Below the pieces are notes generated by a model. That model did not search any database and had not been told where the DNA came from. It saw only the letters and a list, made by a program, of their open reading frames with translations. Positions 1 through 5,552 of a DNA stretch of 10,262 bases are shown piece by piece. Location: contig JAHDFG010000059.1 of the NCBI GenBank assembly GCA_020628265.1, positions 1 through 10,262 of the forward strand. Direction: 5' to 3'. Source of the DNA: Pseudooctadecabacter sp. (GTDB taxonomy: Bacteria > Pseudomonadota > Alphaproteobacteria > Rhodobacterales > Rhodobacteraceae). How positions within the stretch are numbered: the stretch's first letter is position 1; the number at the start of each line of letters is the position of its first letter. The position numbers and the translations under genes are program-made.

Positions 1-332
1 CAATGGATCACGGGCTGTGGGAAGACACCATCTGGCCCACCATCGCCACCCGCATACCCCAGTTCGAAGCGATCAAGGTCGTAACCGAGTGGGCGGGTCA
101 CTACGATATGAACACACTGGACGCCAATGCGATCATCGGTCCGCATTCAGAGGTTCGGAATTTCTTTTTTGCCAACGGCCTGTCTGGCCACGGGCTGCAA
201 CAATCGCCCGCAATGGGGCGGGGGTTGTCAGAATTGTTGACCTACGGGTCGTTCCGCACCCTTGATCTGGGTCCCTTCGGCTATGACCGAATTGCCGAGG
301 GCCGCCCCTTCGCCGAGGCTGCAGTCATCTGA
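1..332 (+). CDS. FAD-dependent oxidoreductase (DAO/FOXRED1-like), C-terminal part
   Basis: This is the 3' end of a gene that begins before the window. The frame is open from position 3 to the TGA at 330-332, and the apparent ATG at 3-5 is probably internal. The 109 visible residues carry the C-terminal signature of D-amino-acid-oxidase-type flavoproteins: a GLSGHGLQQSPAMGRGLSEL block at about residues 59-78, which in the family closes over the FAD, followed by a short tail ending DLGPFGYDRI. Upstream, EWAGHYDMNTLDANAIIG matches the substrate-domain strand that precedes this block in FOXRED1-like enzymes of Rhodobacterales. The N-terminal Rossmann fold lies outside the window, so the substrate cannot be told. 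The gene faces the tRNA-Pro gene on the other strand, 15 bases away. Confidence 0.8.
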   Translation, partial: MDHGLWEDTIWPTIATRIPQFEAIKVVTEWAGHYDMNTLDANAIIGPHSEVRNFFFANGLSGHGLQQSPAMGRGLSELLTYGSFRTLDLGPFGYDRIAEGRPFAEAAVI

Positions 333-347
333 CACAAATGGGGTAAA

Positions 348-424
348 TGGTCGGGCAGAGAGGATTCGAACCTCCGACCCCCTGCTCCCGAAGCAGGTGC
401 GCTACCAGGCTGCGCCACTGCCCG
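348..424 (-). tRNA. tRNA-Pro (anticodon CGG)
   Basis: On the minus strand a full 77-nt cloverleaf can be folded. The acceptor stem CGGGCAG (418-424) pairs with CTGCCCG (352-358), followed by discriminator A (351) and an encoded CCA (348-350). The D arm reads GGCGCAGCCTGGTAGCGC. The anticodon stem CCTGC/GCAGG encloses the loop TTCGGGA, giving anticodon CGG, which reads the proline codon CCG. The T arm contains GGTTCGAATCC. The D and T arms match bacterial tRNA-Pro(CGG), such as E. coli ProK, very closely. It lies between the oxidoreductase tail and the EamA gene. No integrase or att repeat is visible beside it. Confidence 0.96.
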
Positions 425-437
425 ACCGATGGAGGGC

Positions 438-466
438 GAATTAGCCCCGCAGGCCTTCCAATGCAA
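438..466 (-). promoter_or_regulatory. candidate sigma70-type promoter of tRNA-Pro
   Basis: On the minus strand TTGCAT (461-466) and TAATTC (438-443) are separated by exactly 17 bases. The -10 box ends 13 bases before the tRNA 5' end, leaving room for a leader of about six nucleotides. The stretch after the -10 box, GCCCTCC, is GC-rich, as is typical of stringently controlled tRNA promoters. The position and spacing are what make this convincing; the hexamers themselves are imperfect. Confidence 0.5.
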
Positions 467-471
467 GCCTG
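450..471 (-). terminator. possible hairpin after the EamA transporter gene
   Basis: Directly after the transporter stop codon, the minus strand can fold CAGGCTT against AAGGCCTG (seven pairs, one G-U) around an eight-base loop. No T tract follows, so a factor-independent terminator is doubtful. The same bases contain the spacer and -35 box of the candidate tRNA-Pro promoter, which may be the real reason for their sequence. Confidence 0.25.
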
Positions 472-1434
472 TTATTGGCCGTCAGGGTGCCGTCCGATCA
501 ACCGCATGAAGGGACCAGCCCGCAAGTAGGTGCCGGTTTCATGTCGGGACCGCGTTCGCAAAACGGGCGTCGTGGAAGATGCCTCGGACCGGCTTTCGCG
601 CAGGACGATATAAAGGCCAGACGCGATGATGATCCCGGCCCCGAGCAACGTCATCCGGTCGATCCCTTCATCAAAGAAAAGTGCGCCATACAAAGCCGCC
701 CAAATGATCTGGCTGTACTGCATTGGTGCGATAATCGCAGCCTCGCCCGCCTGATAGGCGCCGATCACCAACCTGCCTGCGACCCAAGCGAAAGCAGCCA
801 CAAGCGCAAGAAGGCCCATATGCTCAATCGGCATGGGTTCATAGACAAACGCCAATGCCGCGCCCATCAAGACGAAATTGGCAACGAGCGGGTAAAGCAG
901 GATAACGACGGGTCGTTCATCCGCCCCGATCCGCCGCACGATGATAGACGCGATTGATCCGCCGACCGCAGCCAGCAGAGCCGCTGCATGGCCAAGCGAC
1001 AAATCTGTCGACCCCGGACGCAGCACCACAAGAACGCCGGACAAGCCGACGATGACCGCCAGCCAACGGCGCAGTCGGACTTTCTCGCCCAAAACCGGAA
1101 TCGCGAGGATGGTGATCAACAGCGGCGACGCAAAGAGGATCGCATAGGTCTGGGCCAGAGGCAGAACCGTAAAGGCGTAAAAGGCACTGACAGCGGTGAC
1201 CACAGCCGCCAGCGTGCGCAAGGCCATCCACCATGGATGACGCGGCAACAAGGTGCCCGGCTTTGCATCCCGCATCAACATGACCGTCGCCAGCGGGAAG
1301 CTGAACAGAACCGAGAAGAACACGATCTGGATGGGCGAATAGACCGCACCAAGGATTTTCACAAAGACATCATGTGTCGCGAAAATCCCGAAGGCGAGGA
1401 GCGCAAGCAGTGCGCCTTTTGCATTTGCCGACAT
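472..1434 (-). CDS. EamA/DMT-family inner-membrane transporter
   Basis: The 320-residue protein is a drug/metabolite-transporter permease with two EamA repeats, roughly residues 5-137 and 148-280, giving about ten hydrophobic helices. Family features are visible: an early GIFATHDVFVKIL helix, the FYAFTVLPLAQTYAILFASPL segment that ends repeat 1 in many EamA proteins, and APMQYSQIIWAALYGALFFDE in repeat 2. The C-terminal tail of about 40 residues is polar and rich in Arg and should be cytoplasmic. The substrate cannot be predicted; relatives export amino acids, metabolites or drugs. The ATG at 1434 is preceded by an AAAGG ribosome site. The gene diverges from bciA across a 97-base gap. Confidence 0.88.
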   Translation of the reverse strand: MSANAKGALLALLAFGIFATHDVFVKILGAVYSPIQIVFFSVLFSFPLATVMLMRDAKPGTLLPRHPWWMALRTLAAVVTAVSAFYAFTVLPLAQTYAILFASPLLITILAIPVLGEKVRLRRWLAVIVGLSGVLVVLRPGSTDLSLGHAAALLAAVGGSIASIIVRRIGADERPVVILLYPLVANFVLMGAALAFVYEPMPIEHMGLLALVAAFAWVAGRLVIGAYQAGEAAIIAPMQYSQIIWAALYGALFFDEGIDRMTLLGAGIIIASGLYIVLRESRSEASSTTPVLRTRSRHETGTYLRAGPFMRLIGRHPDGQ

Positions 1435-1480
1435 AATGAAACCTTTCTGGCTTACGTGATCGCTAACATACGGGCCGTGG

Positions 1481-1490
1481 CTTTATAAAG
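1481..1490. promoter_or_regulatory. palindromic TATA element between the EamA gene and bciA
   Basis: CTTTATAAAG is a perfect 10-bp palindrome in the 97-base divergent intergenic region. It contains TATAAA, which could act as a -10 box on either strand. I see no good -35 hexamer at the right distance on the plus strand. I also looked for a TGT-N12-ACA site of the PpsR/CrtJ photosynthesis repressor and found none here. Confidence 0.25.
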
Positions 1491-1531
1491 ACTTGATTGG
1501 CGCGGGCCGCTTGGCTGCGTAGGGTGCCTGC

Positions 1532-2491
1532 ATGACCGTCGCAAAACACTCATCCCGTTCCATCGCTCTTTTCGGCGCAACGGGGACAATCGGCCGCGCC
1601 ACGGCGCAGGCCTTGGTCGAGGCCGGACACACCGTGACCTGTTTTGTGCGGCCCTCCTCCAAGACCGAAGGGCTGCCTGAGACGGCAAGAGTTCAAAGAT
1701 GTGAGATTGATGCTCTGACACCTGCCGATCTGGCGGGAACGGATGCGGTCGTGTCCTGCATCGCGTCACGGACCGGAGCCCCGCAGGATGCGTGGCGCGT
1801 AGACCATGACGCGCATGTCAGATTGCTTGCCCTGTCGGAGGTCGCCAAGGTTGCGCAGTTTGTCCTGCTGTCCGCCATCTGCGTCCAGAAGCCGAAACTG
1901 GCGTTTCAAAGGGCAAAGCTGGCGTTTGAGGCGAAGTTGCAGGCCAGCCCGATCAGCCATTCCATCGTCCGGCCAACAGCCTATTTCAAATCCTTGTCTG
2001 GCCAGGTCGAACGGGTCCGCCAAGGCAAACCGTTTCTGCTGTTCGGCGACGGAACGTTGACCGCCTGCAAACCCATCAGCGACCGCGATTTGGGTCGGTA
2101 CATGGCATTGTGCCTGACGGACCCCGAGAAGCGAAATGCCATCCTGTCCATCGGTGGGCCGGGGCCTGCAATCACGCCGCAGGAGCAAGGGCAGATGATC
2201 TTTGACGCCCTTGGACAGGAGGCCGCGTTCAAACGGGTGCCGGTGGCACTGATGGATGGGATTATCGGTGTCTTGAAAGCAGGCGGGGTTATCAGCGCAC
2301 GCCTGCGCGACAAGGCGGAGTTGGCCAAAATTGGCCGCTACTACGCCACTGAATCCATGTTGCTTTGGGATGGGTCGCGGTACGACGCCGAGGCGACACC
2401 CTCTTTCGGGGAAGACACGCTCTTCGAGCACTACCGCGCTCTCATCGCGGGGGACGTGGCCGCCGATCTGGGCGACCACGCTGTGTTCTAG
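1532..2491 (+). CDS. bciA: divinyl (proto)chlorophyllide a 8-vinyl-reductase, BciA type
   Basis: The 319-residue protein is an NmrA-like atypical short-chain dehydrogenase. It matches the BciA/plant DVR family, which reduces the C8 vinyl group of divinyl (proto)chlorophyllide with NADPH during (bacterio)chlorophyll synthesis. It has a Rossmann glycine motif GATGTIG at residues 15-21. Blocks I recognise from plant DVR and bacterial BciA follow: LLSAICVQKP and FQRAKLAFEAKL (112-136), TAYFKSLSGQVE (149-160), FGDGTLTACKPIS (171-183), YYATESML (270-277) and TPSFGEDTL (289-297). Its length is usual for bacterial BciA, which lacks the plant transit peptide. The start at 1532 has a modest AGGG ribosome site seven bases upstream. 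No bch, crt or puf gene is nearby. Its 3' end stops three bases from the convergent leuB. Confidence 0.9.
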   Translation: MTVAKHSSRSIALFGATGTIGRATAQALVEAGHTVTCFVRPSSKTEGLPETARVQRCEIDALTPADLAGTDAVVSCIASRTGAPQDAWRVDHDAHVRLLALSEVAKVAQFVLLSAICVQKPKLAFQRAKLAFEAKLQASPISHSIVRPTAYFKSLSGQVERVRQGKPFLLFGDGTLTACKPISDRDLGRYMALCLTDPEKRNAILSIGGPGPAITPQEQGQMIFDALGQEAAFKRVPVALMDGIIGVLKAGGVISARLRDKAELAKIGRYYATESMLLWDGSRYDAEATPSFGEDTLFEHYRALIAGDVAADLGDHAVF

Positions 2492-2494
2492 GCC

Positions 2495-3598
2495 TTAGAG
2501 GCTGGCGTCCAGCGCTGCGAGGATCGCATCGCCCATGCCGGAGGTGCTGACGGGTGTCGTATCTTCATCGCCCAGCAGATCACCGGTGCGGACACCGTCC
2601 GCCAGAACCTTCTCAATCGCGGCCTCAAGGCGCGTGGCCTCTTCGCCCTGATCGAAGGAATACCGCAGCGCCATGGCGAAGCTGAGGATACAGGCAATCG
2701 GGTTCGCCTTGCCCTGCCCTGCGATGTCAGGGGCGGATCCGTGCACCGGTTCATACATCGCTTTGGGACGTCCATTCTCCATTGGCGCACCAAGGGAGGC
2801 CGAGGGCAGCATGCCCAAGGAACCGGTCAGCATTGCCGCACAGTCAGACAGGATGTCGCCAAACAGGTTGTCGGTGTAGATCACGTCAAACTGCTTGGGC
2901 GCGCGGACCAGCTGCATGGCACCGTTGTCGGCGTACATGTGGGTCAGCTCGACCTCTGGGTAGTCAGCAGACACCTCGTTCACCACGTCGCGCCACAGGA
3001 TGCCGCTTTCCATGACGTTGGCTTTCTCCATCGAGCACAGCTTCTTGGAACGGCGCATGGCCATCTCGAACGCCGCACGGGCGCCGCGCTCAATCTCGGC
3101 TTCGGTGTAGCGCTGGGTGTTCACGCCCACGCGCATGTTGTCTTCCATGTGGATGCCGCGGGGCTCACCGAAGTACACGCCGGACGTCAGCTCACGCACG
3201 ATCATGATGTCGAGGCCGGCAACGATGTCTTTCTTCAGCGACGAGAAGTCCGCCAGCGCGTCAAAGCACTGCGCGGGACGCAGGTTGGCGAACAGGTCCA
3301 TTTCCTTGCGCAGGCGCAGCAGGCCGCGTTCGGGCTTCACCGAGAAGTCCAGATCGTCGTACTGCGGGCCACCAACCGCGCCCAGCAGAACCGCGTCCAC
3401 CTCTTGCGCCTTTGCCATTGTGTCGTCGTGCAGCGGCACGCCGTGCGCGTCATAAGCGGCGCCACCCACAAGGTCTTCGGAGACATCAAACACCAGATCA
3501 CGCTTGGCCCCGAACCAGTCGATGATGCGGCGGACTTCGACCATAACTTCGGCACCGATGCCGTCACCGGGCAGGATCAAAAGGGAAGGGTTCGGCAT
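2495..3598 (-). CDS. leuB: 3-isopropylmalate dehydrogenase
   Basis: LeuB oxidises and decarboxylates 3-isopropylmalate with NAD+ to 2-ketoisocaproate in cytosolic leucine synthesis. The 367-residue length is normal. Visible motifs are LPGDGIGAEV (9-18), the substrate Arg region LRLRKEMDLFANLRPA (94-109), VRELTSGVYFG (134-144) with the catalytic Tyr142, EKANVMESGILW (191-202) with Lys192, and the metal-binding aspartates Asp224 (YADNGAMQL), Asp248 and Asp252 (FGDILSDCAAML). The NAD-binding segment MYEPVHGSAPDIAGQGKANP lies at 281-300. EKAN instead of DKAN and DCAAML instead of DEAAML are forms I associate with Rhodobacterales. The ATG at 3598 follows an AAGGA ribosome site. It sits 57 bases downstream of the LysR gene on the same strand and is separated from leuCD by four genes. 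Confidence 0.97.
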   Translation of the reverse strand: MPNPSLLILPGDGIGAEVMVEVRRIIDWFGAKRDLVFDVSEDLVGGAAYDAHGVPLHDDTMAKAQEVDAVLLGAVGGPQYDDLDFSVKPERGLLRLRKEMDLFANLRPAQCFDALADFSSLKKDIVAGLDIMIVRELTSGVYFGEPRGIHMEDNMRVGVNTQRYTEAEIERGARAAFEMAMRRSKKLCSMEKANVMESGILWRDVVNEVSADYPEVELTHMYADNGAMQLVRAPKQFDVIYTDNLFGDILSDCAAMLTGSLGMLPSASLGAPMENGRPKAMYEPVHGSAPDIAGQGKANPIACILSFAMALRYSFDQGEEATRLEAAIEKVLADGVRTGDLLGDEDTTPVSTSGMGDAILAALDASL

Positions 3599-3655
3599 GG
3601 TCGTTTTCCTTGGCTAAAAAGAGTCGGACCCGCCTAGCCCGAACGCCCGCAAGGG

Positions 3656-4552
3656 TCAAGAAACCAACGGCTTCAGACCTTGCGCCAACAGGTCCCAAAC
3701 CCGCCTGATCCGGGGCGTTTCCCGCATGGCCTGATGTGCGGTCAGCCAGATGGGCAGTGGCGCGATTTCAAACCCGATGTCCAACACCTCAACCAAGGGA
3801 TCAGCCTCTGCAATTCCTTGCTGTGCAAAACCCACACCGCATCCTTGACGGACCAAGTTCCAATAAGTCGCGTGATCGTCACAGCGCACTTTGAAGAAAT
3901 CCCGCGTGACGTCGAACCCTGCCGCCTTAAATCCGTCGATGATGTTGGGGTTGGCGTCAAAGCCCACAAAATCATGGTTCGGCAGATCGGCCGCGCCCCG
4001 AAACGGGCCGCGGCCCTGCAAGTAGGACTTGGCCGCGCAGATCACCAAGGGGATGTCGCCTACATGTTGGGTCACAAGATCCAGCTGCGTCGGGCGATAC
4101 ATCCGCACCGCAATATCCGCCTCACGGTACAGCAGATTTCGGCTTTCGTCCGACGGCACAAGGTCAATCGCAATACGCGGCTCGGCGCGCCGAATATCTG
4201 CAATTAGTGGCGGCAAATGGTATTGAGAGGTCATCATGCTGGCCGTGACCCGCACCGTCCCTTCGATCCGTCCGGATTGACCGGCTGCGGCAAGTGCAAT
4301 GTCGTTCATCGCAGACCGCATGGTGCGGGCAGGTTCCATCAGGCTCGCGCCAGTGCCGGTCAACACATAGCCTTTGGCCTGCCTTTGGAACAATTGCGCT
4401 TCGAGCTGCTGTTCCAGTGCCTTGATTTGACGTCCGAGCGTTGGCTGGCTGGCCCCCATGACGCGGGCCGCAGCGGACAAGGACCCCTCCTCCGCCACCG
4501 CAAGGAAGGCTTGGACAAGGGACCAGTCGACGGATGAAAGCGGTTTAGCCAT
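3656..4552 (-). CDS. LysR-family transcriptional regulator
   Basis: The 298-residue protein has the LysR layout. The N-terminal winged helix-turn-helix spans about residues 10-68 (WSLVQAFLAVAEEGSLSAAA, then SQPTLGRQIKALEQQL) and is followed by a linker helix and an effector-binding domain from about residue 90. Its ligand cannot be read from sequence. It is divergent to the SDR-fold gene at 4641, the classic arrangement for a LysR protein controlling its neighbour and itself, and the 88 bases between them are rich in dyads. The ATG at 4552 is the furthest upstream start possible, since a TGA in the same frame lies immediately before it. No Shine-Dalgarno sequence is visible. I see no reason to assign it to leucine control although leuB is next downstream. 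Confidence 0.9.
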   Translation of the reverse strand: MAKPLSSVDWSLVQAFLAVAEEGSLSAAARVMGASQPTLGRQIKALEQQLEAQLFQRQAKGYVLTGTGASLMEPARTMRSAMNDIALAAAGQSGRIEGTVRVTASMMTSQYHLPPLIADIRRAEPRIAIDLVPSDESRNLLYREADIAVRMYRPTQLDLVTQHVGDIPLVICAAKSYLQGRGPFRGAADLPNHDFVGFDANPNIIDGFKAAGFDVTRDFFKVRCDDHATYWNLVRQGCGVGFAQQGIAEADPLVEVLDIGFEIAPLPIWLTAHQAMRETPRIRRVWDLLAQGLKPLVS

Positions 4553-4562
4553 TCAAATATGA

Positions 4563-4577
4563 ATGCACATTCTGCAT
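4563..4577. promoter_or_regulatory. LysR-type operator candidate (T-N11-A dyad)
   Basis: ATGCA at 4563-4567 and TGCAT at 4573-4577 are perfect inverted repeats with a five-base centre. They contain the T-N11-A core (T4564 to A4576) expected of LysR-family binding sites. The site lies 11 bases upstream of the LysR start codon and 64 bases before the SDR gene's ATG, between the divergent genes. Confidence 0.5.
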
Positions 4578-4586
4578 TTTTTGGCA

Positions 4587-4606
4587 ATTCATATAGATTT
4601 CTGAAT
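4587..4606. promoter_or_regulatory. second dyad in the LysR/SDR intergenic region
   Basis: ATTCA (4587-4591) and TGAAT (4602-4606) form a perfect inverted repeat with a ten-base centre. The centre includes TATAGA (4592-4597), a possible -10 box for the SDR-fold gene. The same half-sites recur as ATTCA-N4-TGAAT at 4551-4564, over the LysR start codon. Shared half-sites suggest repeated contacts by one protein, most simply the LysR regulator. Confidence 0.4.
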
Positions 4607-4640
4607 GACGCAGACTGATCCCAGCAACAGGAGATCACTG

Positions 4641-5552
4641 ATGAAACCAATCGTTTTGATACTTGGCCCCACGGGCCGCCTCGGCCGGAATGCCGCCCTC
4701 GCGTTTGAACAGGACGGATGGGACGTGCGCCGTTTCAATCGCAAGACGGACAGCCTGTGGGACGCAGCATGGGGCGCGTCTGTTATCGTGAACGGCTGGA
4801 ACCCGCCCTACACCGAATGGGCAACGGACGTGCCCAAGTTCACGGCTGAGGTCATTGAGGTCGCAAAAGCCAGTGGCGCAACCGTCATGATCCCCGGCAA
4901 TGTGTACGTCTACGGACCGGAAGCGCCGGACACGTTCCATGCAGACACCCCCCACGCCGCCACCAACCCCTTGGGCCGGATTCGCATCGAAATGGAGGCT
5001 GCCTATCGCGCCGCTGGTGTTCGCACGGTCATTGTCCGCGCTGGCGACTACATCGACACCGAAGCTTCGGGGAACTGGTTCGACATGATCATGACCAAGC
5101 ATCTGTCCAAAGGATGGCTGACCTATCCCGGTCCGTTGGACACGCCTCATGCGTTCAATTTTCTGCCGGACGTGGCCGAGACCATGGTCGCGCTTGCCAA
5201 CAAACGGCACGAGCTAGACCTGTTCGAGGACATTGCCGCCCCAGGCTACACCCTAACAGGCAACGAGATGGCGGATGCCCTGTCCCGCATCACGGGCCGC
5301 ACGGTTCAGGCCCACACGATGCGCTGGTTGCCGATACGGATCGCAAGTCCTCTCTGGCCCATGGGCCGCAAGTTGCTGGAGATGCGGTACCTTTGGTCAA
5401 AGCCGCATCGGTTGCCCTTCAACCGTCTGGCAGCGATGTGTCCCGACGTGGTGGTCACGCCATTGGAGGAGGCGTTAGCCCGCGCCATCGAGCATAATGT
5501 CCACCCAGACAAGACGGTGCGCACCGGCGGCCATGCCATCGCTGCCGAGTAA
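4641..5552 (+). CDS. NAD-dependent epimerase/dehydratase-fold (extended SDR-like) protein
   Basis: The 303-residue protein has an N-terminal Rossmann motif, LILGPTGRLG (6-15), and an extended-SDR layout with an NVYVYGPEAP loop at 87-96. The substrate is unknown. The usual SDR catalytic YxxxK is absent: the aligned stretch NPLGRIRIEMEA (109-120) has Leu111 and Arg115 where Tyr and Lys would be expected. It may therefore bind a nucleotide without classical SDR chemistry, or use other residues. I chose the ATG at 4641 because AGGAG (4629-4633) sits seven bases before it and the Rossmann strand begins at once. An in-frame ATG at 4605 would add 12 polar residues and lies inside the dyad. It diverges from the LysR gene. 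Its last 78 bases overlap the convergent EEP-fold gene. Confidence 0.85.
   Translation: MKPIVLILGPTGRLGRNAALAFEQDGWDVRRFNRKTDSLWDAAWGASVIVNGWNPPYTEWATDVPKFTAEVIEVAKASGATVMIPGNVYVYGPEAPDTFHADTPHAATNPLGRIRIEMEAAYRAAGVRTVIVRAGDYIDTEASGNWFDMIMTKHLSKGWLTYPGPLDTPHAFNFLPDVAETMVALANKRHELDLFEDIAAPGYTLTGNEMADALSRITGRTVQAHTMRWLPIRIASPLWPMGRKLLEMRYLWSKPHRLPFNRLAAMCPDVVVTPLEEALARAIEHNVHPDKTVRTGGHAIAAE

Noticed and set aside
348..424. tRNA-Pro as an integration site of a genomic island
   Set aside because: No integrase, no direct repeat of the tRNA 3' end and no phage-like genes are visible in the window.
988..1488. 166-codon plus-strand open frame opposite the EamA gene
   Set aside because: Its product is a low-complexity mix of Arg, Gln and Asp typical of the complement of a hydrophobic membrane-protein gene.
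1766..2479. 237-codon minus-strand open frame inside bciA
   Set aside because: It mirrors the codon pattern of bciA, whose protein matches a known family over its whole length; no ribosome site or motif supports the antisense frame.
2741..3637. Long 298-codon open frame on the plus strand opposite leuB
   Set aside because: It is antisense to a well-supported leuB, its translation is rich in His, Val and Gln in the way of GC-rich shadow frames, and it has no family motif.
4005..4016. 12-bp perfect palindrome GGGCCGCGGCCC
   Set aside because: It lies inside the LysR coding region and is built only of G and C, so it is expected by chance in GC-rich coding DNA.
3656..4552. LysR protein as a LeuO-like regulator of leucine genes
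   Set aside because: Proximity to leuB is the only hint; the divergent SDR gene and the dyads between them are a better explanation of its target.
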